Below the pieces are notes generated by a model. That model was not told the DNA's origin, ran no database searches, and worked only from the letters and a program-made list of their open reading frames with translations. A stretch of DNA of 64,000 nucleotides, taken from Congeria kusceri. Its lineage: Eukaryota > Mollusca > Bivalvia > Myida > Dreissenidae. Location of the stretch: positions 53,738,410-53,802,409 of the forward strand of contig CM051033.1 in the NCBI GenBank assembly GCA_027627225.1, given 5' to 3'. Numbering within the stretch: position 1 is the stretch's first letter; every line of letters starts with the position of its first letter. The translations under genes and the position numbers were made by a program. This document shows, one piece after another, positions 34,797 to 49,395 of the stretch.

Positions 34797-36759
34797 GCAG
34801 AAATAAAGCTACTAACAATAATAGATATTGATGCTTAATTAGCACGTGAACATAGGTGTGTGTAAGCATTTATTTATTTTCATAGCGGATATTTCAGTTC
34901 ATTACATTAACATGTATAACAAAGTACATGAGCAATGTTTACGACACGTCGTTTCACTGTTTCACCCAAAACCGCACTGACAGATATTGTTCTGACACTA
35001 ATCTAAAATGCAGTTATATATTTGTTTCCGCGACCATTATTTGTTGCCGGTTCATATTTGTAATGTCGTGCCAGCAATGTACTCGTACTTGTGTAAATTT
35101 TGCTCAGCGCAGGTGATTAATTTATCTTATCTTTTTAGCCGATAACTGTTGATAATAGTATCAATCAATCAATAACATATCAAACAAATAAAATAATACA
35201 TAAACATAAATTCAAATCATGTTCAATACAATTGACGAACATACAAACTATAAAAAAATACGTAAAATAATAATTACCGCTAAGTCATATTGAAACTAGT
35301 TTGAATAAAAAACAAAATACATAAGAACGTACGAATCTCTAACTGAAACTATCCTTGTTGTGTGGTTTTATTGTTTTAACAGAGCAGTTCTCCGAAAACA
35401 TTTTCCTTGTTGTTGTCAACGTTCTTCCGTGAAATGAAACGGATACCCAGCGTTGAGAGTAAACTGGTTTGCATTATTGGCAAAAAACTATTTCAAGTAA
35501 GGTATTGATTTGCAGCAAATGTAAAATGAATGAAAGACGTATTAGATCGGATAACCATTGCAAACTGTGTTAGTGTTATGGAAGCGCCATTGTAAGGCGC
35601 ATGTATTGTATAACCTGTGCGATTTTGAGATTTGTGTTGATCATTGATCATGGTCTTGTTCCAAACATAATCATTCATTTTAACACAGGTGACGCGACAA
35701 CTGCTGGTGGTTAGAACAATACAATATAAGGAAAGAACTGTTGATTTGTCAAGTCAAAATATTCACTTATCATACGAAAATATTATTTAAGATATTAAAA
35801 AATGGAGAAGTCTACTGTAATATTTATATTGATTTACATATGTGCTGCACACTGTTTTCTATGTAAATAAAATAGTGATAAGTAACTGAAATCAGTAGGC
35901 TCAAATCTGATCGCAAGAATGCATGATTTGAGTGGTAATATTGGTTTGTTTAAAAAATACGTTTGGTTTACCTGGTTCCATGAAATGAAACTGATATATC
36001 ATGTTTTAAGACATACCTATTCACTTGCTTTCATTACATGTATTGTTCAAATGAACAATATTACAAACCAAACAAGAAATTTTCAGACAAAAGAACACAA
36101 TGTAAGTGTTAAAGGTATTGTAGTCTGTATGAATGTTGGACATTCATGTAAGGATTGTTTGACAAAAGATTACTATCAACGTAAAGGGAAATCCGTTATG
36201 CAGTTATTTTTATGGTAACAACTTACGTATAAGGATTTAGTTTATCGTGCATTGAAAATACTCTGTTTTCAGGAAACACCCGTAACCAACTAATTATATG
36301 TTAATCAAGTTTTTGGTTAGGTTAGTCCAGGTGCTTTGCTTGATGCGGATATTTATCAATAACATTGAAAAATAGGAAAATCTGTGAATAAGCCTAATGC
36401 CTCTTAGAATTGTAAATAATTTTGAACATAATAATAATCCGGACACGTGTATCTATGTTTAAAAATGTATAAAGACCCATTAGACATGCACAATGGATTT
36501 TAGTACAAATAATACCCCCATATGATTGCAGTAATACATGTCAAAACAAAATAGGGTTAATATAATTGCAGTTTAGATGAAAGCTAATCCTAAAAGGAGA
36601 GGCCGAAACTAACTATTTACACGTCACTTTACCAACGTGCAGGTTATCAGAGTTCATTTTGTCGATGAAGTGGCGTAAACATGTGTTAAAATGTGTTAAA
36701 TATAAAAAGGAGGAACATATGTAAAAGAAAACGGTATCATTTTCCTCTTAAAAGATTCA

Positions 36760-36903
36760 GAATTGAAACGCTCTTTTTCGGCGCTTCATCGATGCATGAA
36801 AGTCAGTTTTTTTTTGTATCTAATTTCGGCTTTATGCACAAATTAGATACAAAAAAACTGACCTTCATACATCGATCAAGCGCTGGAAAGAGCGTTTCAA
36901 TTC
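36760..36903. repeat. Long hairpin (copy 3)
   Basis: The right arm carries two substitutions (ATCGATCAAGCGCTGG) that weaken pairing. An 87-codon open frame crosses it, which I regard as chance. Confidence 0.88.
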
Positions 36904-39900
36904 GTACAATGACAATTATAATTGCAATGTGTGTATACTTTAAATGTTCACCTTAAAAGAAAAAATCAATTTATGGTTTATTTTTTGCAATTCGCGCATC
37001 AACACATTAAAGTATGATTCGTAGGCTTCGCCCCTTGCACTGCAGTAGCGTTGTGTACATGTCGCAACACAACAGTATCTTTAAAAATACAGTAGCTCTA
37101 GTGATAAAATTTAGTTTTGATTTACTTTTGTTTTGGTTGATATTTCGTAAGAGCAATTTTGGAGAAGGTGTTTTGTATCCATAATATACATGTAGCAAGA
37201 GACGGAAATATTGAAACGCGTTCCAGTTTAGATTTACGACTGAAGGCTAAACGAGTCGAAAGTTGTTTTCAGATAGTTGCAATTTTGTAAACGCCCATAT
37301 ACATGTGTGGATGGAACCGTGCTTTAGGCGTAGAATATATTTAAATAATTAATGTTTATTTTTACATTTGAAACGCAATGTTTCATATGTATGTTTTACT
37401 TCTTTCTTAAAACGACCGATGCATTTTAAAACCGAGTGTTGAGCAAATATTTCAACACCACATTGTTTTGCACGTCGCGTTAAAACGTTTTGAGTAAGAA
37501 ATTCGGCAAAATATATCGTGAAAGGCCCTAATTCCGAGTGGGACCATATTTCGATGATCCATGATTTTAAATAATCAATGCACTTCTGGGTAGGATTATT
37601 TATTTATTTTGTTGAAATTGATTTAAAAACATGAATGACAGAAAAAAAATCAAAAAAGACTTATCTAGAGTCATGTTTAATTGAATAAGTAAAACAGCCA
37701 CATTTTCTGTCATTTTTTTCACACGGTGTCTACTATTGTGTCAAAGATTCTGTAAAAGTACATAAGAAACCTCTAGTTAATTCTGTCTTCAATGTTGACA
37801 ATTGATGAATGGACAACATAAAAGGTGAAGTAATGTTGATACACAGGGCAAAAAACAAGTATATTTCATGTTGTTTCATTGTGTCATCGGAATTTGGAAC
37901 AAATTCAAGGTGACGGATAAATGGTACTGGAAATGCATTTTCCATTTGTTGGTCATGTTTATGTGACAAAAGTGCAAATAATTTATTGTAGTTGATAGAT
38001 AAATGATTATTTTATCAATATTAGTGGATATTTTGATTTTGTAAAGTTCACTGAATATCTTTTAATTGATCAGTTTCTTATGTAACTGGAATATGGACAC
38101 TCCAGGATAACTAACAGTGTGGATATAAGATCAAGTCGAGAAACAGGTAAACGACTTTTATTATTTTACTATTCAAAATATAAAATCTATGGAACTGTGT
38201 GTCATCGGCCGAAAATATCTACTGTACAGTTTCTTTACCTGTGTGACACAAATTGAAAAGGTCAATTGTTATGCATCTTATTAAACATATTTGCATAGAG
38301 CTGTGAGCAAGAAGAAAATTGTAATTGTTTTAGTCAAAGCTACTTGTAAATGACAATTCTGTAAAAAAAAATTAACTTTGCTTCAGCTGCTGTTGAAACT
38401 CCTGGACCCGAGTGATATAATGAAGTTACGATACACCACAATAATGATTCGACTCATAACGATTCGCTACAGTTTAATGACGATTCGCCAGAGGGTGAAA
38501 ACGAACCGCCACTGTGTGTTATAACGATTCGCCACAAACTGGATGTACAATATATACTTCGCCCTGTCGTGTAATGTGAATGGATAAATGTTGGAGAAAA
38601 TTAACAGGTGAATTTAGTGCAAATCATCCTTAGCTTATGCTTAATTTACCAACTTGAGCCTACTTCGAGGAGTGTTTTGAGCTTCGCAGCTAGCGAGTCA
38701 TTTGCGTACTTGAAAATGGGATTTTACAATGGGACATTCAGCTCTCAGAGGTGACAATTTGATGGAGCTCGCACAATTTCCGAGGTGTTTTTGTGGTATT
38801 CTTTTGCGAGCTCCACGGGATGACTGCATACCATGCTCGCTTGGTTTTCCGGTGGCTTCCTTGTAAAAAAATGGGACACGTTTGTTCAACTGGATGTCTG
38901 TTATTTGACTGTACATCTTGTTTCTAAACCGTTATTTGCTTAATCTGTTAATCTGTAAAATTGTGTATTTTTATGTTTGTGTTTGTTAAATTTCATTTGT
39001 TTTCCTCTTTGGATAAATATAAATTTAAATATAAATATAAAAGAGGGTATGTACGATCTCATCGAATTTTCTAAGACAATATGAAAGTAAAATAAAACCT
39101 ATAAAACACTGATAAATAACAAACTATATTTAAACTTTCAGAAAAATTAATATTCGAAAATCCTCGAAATACTTTAAAATACTTTTCGTCTTCCTGTCGA
39201 AAACACATTGATGTGCATCAGGCATGTACAATTTTGGGAAATCCCCAATATGTGTTGCGTGTTGACAAAAGTTCTGTGCAGATTGTTCATACGACACATT
39301 TTTGTTTCTCTCAAAAAAACGATTAAAGGTGTCGGTATCGGCACAGCACTAGGAATTTTATAAATTTGTCGTTATCATGAAGTTCATTTTAAAAAGCAAC
39401 ATATGAAGTATGGTATAAATATCTGTTTATTTCTTTTTATTTTAACTTCCCTTGATTATATTCGTTCTCTCATATGTGTTGTCCAAATTATGAGAAAATG
39501 AAATGTTGATATTGAAATCGTACATACCCCTTTAAATATTTTTATCCAAAAAGTTTCTTTTTTATGTTTATGTTGAATTTTCTCTCTATGTTATTTCTTT
39601 CTTTCATGCATAATGCTCATCAAATAAGCAAAAACAAAGAAACAACATACATTTTACATGTTACATGTTTATACTTTATTATTAATAAATATATATTCAT
39701 TATTAATTTCGTTTTGTGACAATGCCATGTATAAATGTGAATTAATCTGTTACTGTATTTCTATTTCTAGTCGTCTCACATGAATAGAGGCAACCGGCTT
39801 CATTGAAAAATAAAAGCCTGTCACATGATGCATTTAAGCCAATCAGAACATGGTAAAATGATGAAACCAAAGGAAATTGTAATTATAGTAAATTGAATAG

Positions 39901-41371
39901 AAAAGACTTAAAGAACGGGAAAATTAATAGTTCGCACATCGCATTTGAAGTCCCAAACAAAAATCGCATTACTTCATGGAATACGATGTTCCACCATGTA
40001 TTCGTTTTCAATTATGTGCATGTGCATAACCCCTTTACAAGTACATGTTCACTGATATCATCTCGATTTAAACATGTCTATATATTTCTTGGACCCGTGA
40101 AAATGTCTCTGCTGGTAACTGATCACAATAACATTTAAATAATGTATTGTGTATAAAAGAGAATATTTTAATAAATTAATATTAATTGGATATATATGGA
40201 CCCAGCATGAATTTACGCGCGCCTTAAACATAAGATGAGTGAAATTTAACTTGTAAAGTCGAAGCTAAAGAAAATGGCTCTGCTGGTACCTGATTACAAT
40301 AACATTTAAATAATGTATTGTATATAAAAGAGAATATTTTAATAAATTAATATTAATTGGATAAAAATGGACCCAGCATGAATTTACACGGGCCTTAAAA
40401 GATGAGTGAAATTTAACTTGTAAAATCGAAGCTCCTTGGTTTGGTGTACATGTAGATTGAACATTCGGTAGACAACTGTTTCGTTGAACCACGACGTGTT
40501 AAGTGTTTCGTTACTGCTGAGACAGCCAAGATATATTATGATGAATCTTTCTCTGAAATGATACATTTTTTGTTTCATCATTTCATCATTTTAAATGCAC
40601 TTGAACTAACTTTTAAGAAGTATTAATCTATTAAATACGCTTGTATACGTGTTATCCCATCCAGATTGTTAATATATTTCCCCATATGTTTATAGTTCAA
40701 CGACAAGCAATCCAATGTAAATAAAAATATCATAGTTTGGTCGTTTGTCACACATTCAATAAAGAAATAATGTTCGATTTTGAGTTGTTTATATGTAAAC
40801 AAACAACGATTTTGAGTTCTGATGTGTTTGAAGTAATATAACGTATGTGCAATAGAACGAAAAATCGTTGTTTATTTACAGGTAAACAATGATAAAGCGA
40901 AAGTAATGTCGATTATTACATGACTTGACAACATATTCTGAAATTAGAATGCGAACTTTTTATTGTTTCGGAACTACTTTTCGAGTTGTTTATTGGCAAT
41001 TTAACGACGGAAATTTTGCGCGTGTCATGTTAGAATTTAAAATCATCCATGTTTCCTTAATTTGCATCAGAATTCGTCGTTGTTGCGTTTTTCTTCTGCA
41101 AGATCCGAAATAAGATCTCAAGGATTTTTGCATTGTTTGAAAACGTTAAAAAACGACTGCCTGTCCGTGAGGGTTTAATTTGTGACGCACTGATTACAAC
41201 CACACAATTTCATATGCGAGAGAAAATAACCATTGTGATTGAATCATAAAATAAATAAGTAATTATCACACAATACCTCAGATAAACGTCATTATCTACG
41301 GTTGAAAGAACATCTCTCGTGTATTATGCACTTTTGTTTTGGTGCAGTGTAGCTACCTCGTTTTCCTATTA

Positions 41372-42006
41372 TAGTGCGAAATTATTAACCTGACACTCAT
41401 GAATATTCCGTATAAAATCGGGTTTTATTTATAGATACTACGACAAGTATCAAACGTATAATAGGCCATTTTACAATCTAAATTGATATCGTATAGATTT
41501 ATATGTGGTTAGGAAGAATAGTGTATGCCGCGCTTGCAATGCGAAGGTTTAAGTTCGAGTCCCGGCGTCGACATTTTATAAACATAAGCATTTTACACAC
41601 TATTATTAAAATTATTAAACGAAATTGATACTTTGCATGTATAAGTACTTTCTGTATGAATAATACAAAATTAAAAGAATCAATATTAATAAGATCAAAT
41701 AAAAAATAATTTAAAACAATGATTATTATACATTATTTAATTAATATCTTATGATTTGCACATTTTAAGAATAACTCATACTATTTTACAAAGGTCGCTG
41801 TCAGAAGGAATTGAACTCGGCCGATGGCGTGGGGCGCTAGCACTTATACAACACGACCATTAAATACCACTCTCGCTACACCGTAGTTAAATCTATATCA
41901 ACATAAATTCCGATAACAGAAACTCGTCCAAAACTACTCAAACAACGGAACACACGTACGGGTTGTCATGAAGATTAATTAGTGTCAGGTTAATAATTTC
42001 GCACTA
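41372..42006. mobile_element. TA-flanked TIR element (copy 3)
   Basis: Same element. The right flanking TA has mutated to AA, and the right arm has a T-to-G change near 41886. Confidence 0.75.
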
Positions 42007-42277
42007 AAACAGAATTTAGTTTTGTTTGTACCTTTAATCTACATGTGTATTTGTTTGATTGGAAATACTTTCTAGCGTTATCTGTATTTCGTGTAGCAGT
42101 TACGAACTGTTGTTTGGTTAACTATGTAACATAAATATTATGAACTGGTATATTTATGTTGTGTGTATGAAACTGAGTTTGTGTCTCATTATAAACGAAA
42201 ACTTAGTTTGTTCACTCGTAGTTTTGATAAAATGCCTTCAAATCATATCTTCACATCAAATTTCATGAAGTCAAGTT

Positions 42278-42901
42278 TTACGCTTGTGTTATTGGCAGGT
42301 TATCTGGAGATATCACCCTCTCAGGTTGCATCTCATGGTTACCCTGCTTTTCTACACGTCGAACTCCTCTACGATACAGACGGGGTTGATTTGGCTTTTG
42401 ATATGTATGACGTTTACCATTCTTAAAATATCCAAGCATCCCTCTCTGTCTTAGGGCCTTTAGCTGCTGACGCTGCAAATATGTCAAATCATTTGACATT
42501 CTAATTCCGTTTCGTCTTAGTTGATCTCTATATCCGAATGACTTAAATTTATCTTCTGGTCTTGCAAACGCAACTATAATCATTCTGGGCTCGTTTGATT
42601 TACCAGTGACCATTGACCCAATGCGCTGCGCCCTTACTAATGATGAGTCATTAAAGTTATAACTTTCATCGACTGAGCTAAGGACTTTATCCCTTAATAT
42701 TGTTTTCAGCTCTGCACTACTGCTTTCGACTTCTTTTATCCCAAATACCCTTACGGAATGTTTTAGCCTTTCTGATTCTAAAATGTTCAATTGTGCTTCT
42801 ATACCTGATATTCCTGACTCATGCTGCTCATCATGGTATGCCAAACTCTCTATATCACGTTGCAATACTTCCCGGTTGTAATTTTTTACAACTACGTCCA
42901 A
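42278..42901 (-). pseudogene. LINE ORF1-like fragment (copy 3)
   Basis: Three amino-acid changes from copies 1 and 2 (Tyr to His, Ser to Arg, Val to Ile or Leu type) in the first third. The frame remains open. Confidence 0.6.
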
Positions 42902-43802
42902 TCAATTCCAAACTGTTACTAAATGCTTTGCAACATATTACACGCATATAACTCAAGAGATTGGAAACACTTCATCATAGATACTTTAATCCACCCTGGA
43001 GCAGTCCAAAAATTGTATAAGAAAGTTTATACATTTACACCAATATTTCAATTTTTAGTTACAGAAACATCTCGAAAAAAATGTAGCGTGCTTAAATGAC
43101 CTCAGTACAACATGTTATTGTGTTTTCTGACGTTAACTTCTTTATACGGTTACGGTGATAGCATATTTTGTAATCTACTCTGTTAGCGACAACGTTAAAG
43201 TATGTACCTCCCGAACAACAAGAAATGCACATAGCTGTACACTTTTGCATAACAATGTGTTATTTGGCAGCGCAATCTTATACGAATCTGCAACAAACAA
43301 CTGAATATAGTGTAATGAAAAGATCAAACGTACACAAATGGCACCAATGATTCCGATATGGAACAGCAAGCATCGAAGATGATGAACACAATGATTGATC
43401 GAGAATTACGACGGCGACGCGAAGGCTGTTGACTTCGTCGTGAATTAAGGTCGTACGGGGTTTGCAGAAGCGCTCGGAACAGTTCGGACTTTCTTACATT
43501 AGATACTGGAAATGAGAACGTTTTGTGCGAAAATGGTTAAACGATTAAAAATCATTCTTGTTCATTTACTCTTAAAATATTATTACTGTTATCGGTGGAA
43601 TAAATATCCAATTGAATAGGAATCTCGGGCATTGTAGTTTTTTATTACCAAAGGAATCGCGAATTTATTTAATGAACACTTTATTATTGGATAAAAACCT
43701 ATACTGACGAGATGAATGAAATCTGGTGCTTTTCATCAATGGTTTATTCTTGTCATATTTTTGTTTTATGATTTGTTTCCTGTTATCAATAGGTTACTGG
43801 CC

Positions 43803-44065
43803 TGGGTCCGTATTCCAGAAGCATCTTAATTTTATCTTAAAATATTTCCACTTAATAATATAATTTTTGTAACACAATATTATTTAAAACTACTTATAAA
43901 TGTGTGGACGTTAAATGTTGCAGTTACGTGAACGATAGCTAATAAAAAGTTGATTATAAATACATACTTAGCATAATGCCATTCAAATATGAAATAAAAT
44001 GTTAATGAAACATTATGATTTTAAGGTTAAGGATAAGATTTTACGTAATATGTTTCTGGAATACG
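43803..44065. mobile_element. MITE, right end deleted (copy 3)
   Basis: The interior is more diverged from copies 1 and 2 than its surroundings, with a replaced stretch near 43909-43921. About 12 bp spanning the right terminus are missing, so the inverted end is incomplete. Confidence 0.6.
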
Positions 44066-46187
44066 AACGACGATGTGCTGATAATAAGAGTGTATCTCCA
44101 GCTGATGCAGCTGGGGTTTCACATATTTTATATTGCAATTATGACATACAAGAAGTGATTTAGCTGATAATTGTATTTACTTCATTTCATCGTGCTTCAG
44201 AAAGTGGCAATTCTGTTGCTCTGGTGAACATTAAACCATTGAGTAATTAAATTGCAATTCAATTGAATTAATATTCTCTTTTATTGCTATTTAATTTGAA
44301 TTGCAATGCCATGAAGTTAACATTTATTTACAAGTGCGTGTTTGGTGATTAATTCTGGGCTAAGTGTAAAGTTTGGCATGTCTTTAAACCGGTTTAAACC
44401 CCCAATGCTTTGCATTGGCTGTTCCAAGGCGGTGACCCCAGTTTTATTCATTTTTATGTTTTGTGTTTTTTTTTTTATGTATTGACCTGTATTGTATAGG
44501 CAATTGGTCACTTGCCTCAAATAAAGGACCAGCGGATGGTAATAAGGGATTATCTCCTGATGATGTCTCTGGAGCTATATATTCCTATATTTCCTATCCA
44601 GATACGTCCACAGGTCTTATTGGATCCACAGATGTGTCCATTTAATAATGCACGAGTTAGAGGATTGGACAAATTTTAGTTATAGCAAAGTTATTACCAT
44701 GTTTCTTGAAAATGTTTGTCATACAATTGTTGAATTATTGCTGTCTATTCCTATGCCTCAGGGGAAATATTTAATTGGTTCACTGGTCGAAATGATAACA
44801 TTTTAATGAGTATATCAAGCGAATGTATAATACGTTGAAAAGTCACAGCTAATGTATCATTGAAAATATGCGTCTGAAAACATTGTTAAGGAATAAATAA
44901 TATCGTTTCCTTGGTGCAGAAACTACTGTAACTGACATTTTACAAATTTTACATGAGAAGCACAAACTGATTTTCTAAAAAACTGATTTAATGCATTCAA
45001 ATAAGCGTATTAAGGAGCAGTTGTTATTTGTGAACAGCTTAGTTCGAATAAAAAATAATTGTATATTCCTGTTCAGTTACATGACTTTTTGCGCTGAATT
45101 GTTTTGAGCGTACAAAGTCTTGTTAGTGCACAAACAATAGTATTTTATTTGATATTTCCAACATATACACCTTTTGACAAGTTATATTTTACATTTATCA
45201 TCTATATTATTATAATTAACTAATTTCATCCATTGAATGTACATCAATTAATTATTTGTTAATTTTTTTGAGATCATCATTCTTAGTGCGCAAAGCTGGA
45301 TACTAAGTGTACTTACCATACTTTTTGCGCCAACATTTTTGCCAAAATATATTGTGTGTGTGCAAAAGTCAGGATTGCCAGGTTGAATTCAAATATATTA
45401 TGAGATATGGTATACAGGCTCAAAAAAAAATACATATAAGTGTATTTCCTAGAAAATGTCAGTTACATGACTTTTTGCGCCAATGTGACGATATTGGTAC
45501 CTACAAGGACTTCCGGAATGATATGAAGTTACAAAATTAGTCCAATTGTCAATAAGAACGTCAAACATTGCCATTCGGTTACTGACACTGTGTAAGTTGA
45601 AAAAGATTAATTTGTAGTTTGCATATACAGTTACAGCACGATCCTTGTTCAGGTTGCAAGGTCAGGGCTTACATATTTTAACAAATGGTGCATGCTAATT
45701 TTGTTCCTACTGTCAATAATTCCAGCTTAAATTAAACAAGTTTAAAGTAATAGTGTGCTTGTTACTATAGCATAACTATATGTTATTTATTTGCCAATAT
45801 GCTGGGCAACTTATTTTAATGCAGAGTTGCACCAATTGTCACACAAACACAGGTCAACATATAATTAATTGCATGGATTGTCCCAAGAATCCATTATCTT
45901 GCGATCAGTTATGTACAAAACTGCAATAAGTAAAAACATACGGCACACATCTGAAGAGATTTTTTATTGAACAGAAAAGCAAGAGTAGCATACAACACAC
46001 ACACAACAATACAGACCAGACAACTGTATATCGATAGCCAGATCATCATTCTGCTTTTAAAAAACAACCTTTAATGAACACATGTAATAAGTACAAGTAG
46101 GCCATAGAAAAAATGATGATAAATGAGATATGAGATCAATGAAATGAGATAAAATACACAAAAATGTTACAATATAAAAATATCATA

Positions 46188-46304
46188 TGACAGCGTGTGT
46201 GTCATTGATATTGTCAACCCGAGGGCAGAATGTTACCCGAGGCAAAAGCCGATTGGTGACATTCTGTTAAGAGGGTTGAGAATATCAATGTCACACACGC
46301 TGCC
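46188..46304. repeat. Imperfect hairpin (copy 3)
   Basis: Same structure as in copy 1. Confidence 0.82.
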
Positions 46305-48474
46305 ATTTGATTTATTGTATTATACCGAACAAAATTAAGTAAATAAAAAGTTTAAAACATGTTTTTTTTAGGTCATTTAATTATGCTCATCAAGATTGAA
46401 AAGTGACGTCAAGACTATATGACGTCACGACAAGGGAGGCAAACAATCCATAATTTGGAAGTTACAATTTTTGTCAGGTTATATTTATAAAACAACATAT
46501 ACATTAGTGAACAAAATGACAGTTAGGTAAATAATAGTTAATAATAAGTTGATAATTGGTGAACACTAAGCAGAATTTAATTTATACATATAATAAAATG
46601 CTAAAGAAAATTGATAGTTTTAATGCTAAGGATAAGATTTCACTTAAGATTTTTCTGGAATACGTCCCCTGCCTCAATTACATCTTGATCATGATAATCA
46701 GGCTTAACTTGTTGTGTGAACATGCGGCCAGTCCTAGCTGAGCGTCATTTTCTAGCTCAACTGAGCAGATTCCCTTAAATTTTTTATTTTAAAATAACGT
46801 TTTGTCAAAAAAGGTCATGAAATATTGTGTCATTCCGATTACAATATTCAGTTCATATGTGCGCTAAGATGAGTTCATAATTATGTAAAATAAACATTTG
46901 ATCAAAAATTGAAATTGATCCAGAGTTTTAGTGAACGCCATTTTTGAGCCAGATCCTGAAAATATGTGATTCAATTTCATCTTAATCAGGCTTAGCTTAT
47001 GTTATGAACATAAGGCCAGGACTACACCGGAAACTCAATTGGGGTTAATTTTTTAAAACCCTAACATTCATTTACTCTATAACTGTTTCGTGCATATATC
47101 TTCTTTATACACATATTTTTTAAGTTAGTAAATATTCCTTAAGTTAATAAATACTGAACACATTTTCGTAATTTAACCTCTTTCGAATCAAAATAATTGT
47201 ATTTTTCAGAAAATTTGATGTGCAATTTTCATCTAAATTTTTCAGAGCTTTTGAATACCTTATGTTTTGAAATCTAGATTTTGGAATTGTAACATAAATG
47301 TGTGTAAAGGATATGTTACTCTAATATTATTTTTAAGAATATAACTTAGATTTACATGCTAGCACCTTACATTTTAACAGTCTAACATTTTAACCTCCCT
47401 CAAACTATATAGCTTAGATTTATTTCCATTAAATTTCTATTGATCGAGATTCACAAGCATTTCAAAAGCTTTGTCACGTGGTCATCCAAAATTAGTATTA
47501 TCATAATTATTGTTTTGTGTCTCGCTTTGTTGCCGATGTATTGGGACAAACATTAGCGACCCAACAAGGTTTTTTTTCAAGGTTTTTGACCCTAGGGTTA
47601 GGGTAAGGGTTAGGATTAGGTTCGGGTTCCCTTAGTTAAGGCTAGGTTATGTTTAGGGTTAGGTTTAGAGCCCCAATTATTGCATGTTTAGGAGTTGGCC
47701 CTACGATTACTGGGTCCGTCCCAGTAATCGACCTATGGGAGTTTATAATGGGCAAGACCCAATATGTCGGCAAGTTAAAAATAAACAAACTATATAGGAG
47801 AAGCGTTATTGTACACACAAGCATGCGCTAAAATTACAGGACCAAGCCAAGATGATAAGACTGAAAAAAATGTATGTTTAATTTAAGAATACTGACATTG
47901 TATTCTTTACATTTAATAACTTTGTTAAATACAAAAGTATAAAAAGCACATTAACAACATCGCTCAACGCAATCAGCAGTTAGGAGCTGTGCTTCATTTT
48001 TTGAAGTGCTAGCATTCACTGCGGAACTTTTTCCGGTTTAAATTACAAAACGCAAAATTTAAGAGACCTCAAATATATAAATGGATTTCTTTAATCTAAA
48101 GGTACTGGGAATGTCAGGAAAGACAGTAATACAAAGAGCAGTGTTGAAAAACATTCTTTTCAGGGTCAAACCCATAAGATATATTATTAGTTTAAGAGAA
48201 TAAAAACGATAAATATTTGAAAATTGGCCCGAAGCCTGGATTTGACGACCAGATCGATAATTTATTTAAAAAAAATAAATATTTATCTTTTCAACGAACC
48301 TAATACTGTTTCAAATGATTGTGTAGGTCATAGAGTATGTGCATACACAAATATAATATGTTTGCATAATCAGATAATTAGTTATTAATTACGAAAATTA
48401 AGTCACAGGCACCCTAATGGTCGCGGTCGCCTTAAGTCTGCTTTGTTGGACAATTTATACGCCCTATGGTCACG

Positions 48475-48476
<2 letters not shown>

Positions 48477-48516
<40 letters not shown>
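48477..48516. repeat. (TA)20 microsatellite
   Basis: The TA tract is expanded by six repeats relative to copies 1 and 2. This accounts for the longer unit length of copy 3. Confidence 0.97.
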
Positions 48517-48517
<1 letters not shown>

Positions 48518-48585
48518 CGCAGTTTGCGCTATTGCAGAGATACCAAGTGAGCAAAGTTCATGTTTCCTAGTCTTTTCTTATTTAT

Positions 48586-49395
48586 TTAATAATAGTATTG
48601 GTAGAAGTTATCCCAAGTCCAGTTCCAGTTCCCGTAGTTCCGATCGTCATCAGTGAAAGGACCTTGATTTCCATCCAATCGCTGGTGCGTGCCACTGTTT
48701 TCGTAGTTGAATTCTTCACCTTTGGAAGCGGTCAAGGACAAGCAAATAACAATCGAAAGAAAGAGAAGAATTAAAAACATTACAAAACACACAAAGTCTA
48801 AAAAATTTACAACATCTTTCCAGGTGATCGTTTTATTTTCTGCGCCCTCCGTTGCGCAATCCATGGTTCCATTTGTCTTCATACCAGGTGATACGCATGG
48901 AAGACAACTCAGCATTTTCATCAGTTTGACAAGCGGTCCTGGAACTTGTGTAGGCGGTTCGATTTTTCCGAAGCTATCCAACCGCAAGAAAATTAGTGCA
49001 AATATTGTTGTCAGTGTGCTTATAGCTGTTTGCATGACGAGAAAGGATGTAATTACGGGCACTGATTCAGAGTTGCGTGGGAGGGTGTTTGAAACAATCG
49101 TCAAAAACACCGCAAATGCCAAGAACACCGTGACAGCGAAGCCCGCTTTCTCTCCAGCACTGACAGGCAACATGAAAATGAGGATGTTCAGAATGGATAG
49201 CATGCATATCGGCAAGAGTACTGACAGTATGAAATACATTGGCTTTCTCTTTAGCGTCAGTTTAAAGCTGACCGTTGTGTCCAGTTCGTCTCGCCCGATG
49301 TGCCAGCTAGTACAGGTGATTTTCCACGCGGAATTTTCTTCGTAATCATCCATGTTTAATCCTTTAGAACCATTTTTCCCGCTCGTCATATTCAC
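48586..49395 (-). CDS. Gene D exon 5: M1-M4 membrane exon
   Basis: Same 269-residue product as genes B and C despite a nucleotide change, which fits purifying selection or very recent copying. It ends at TAA with AATAAA overlapping. Confidence 0.93.
   Translation of the reverse strand: MNMTSGKNGSKGLNMDDYEENSAWKITCTSWHIGRDELDTTVSFKLTLKRKPMYFILSVLLPICMLSILNILIFMLPVSAGEKAGFAVTVFLAFAVFLTIVSNTLPRNSESVPVITSFLVMQTAISTLTTIFALIFLRLDSFGKIEPPTQVPGPLVKLMKMLSCLPCVSPGMKTNGTMDCATEGAENKTITWKDVVNFLDFVCFVMFLILLFLSIVICLSLTASKGEEFNYENSGTHQRLDGNQGPFTDDDRNYGNWNWTWDNFYQYYY

Larger units (their letters stand above)
34797..48585. other. Intergenic spacer, copy 3
   Basis: Same elements. It has the diverged MITE region at 43800-44070, a T run in place of TTTGTTTTGTATG near 44466, and a Gly codon where copies 1 and 2 have a stop in a 60-93-codon frame near 44620. 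That frame is not a recognised gene. Confidence 0.7.

Noticed and set aside
36693..36956. 87-codon frame in copies 3 and 4
   Set aside because: It crosses the long hairpin and is open only because of substitutions and indels in those copies; copies 1 and 2 lack it in this form.
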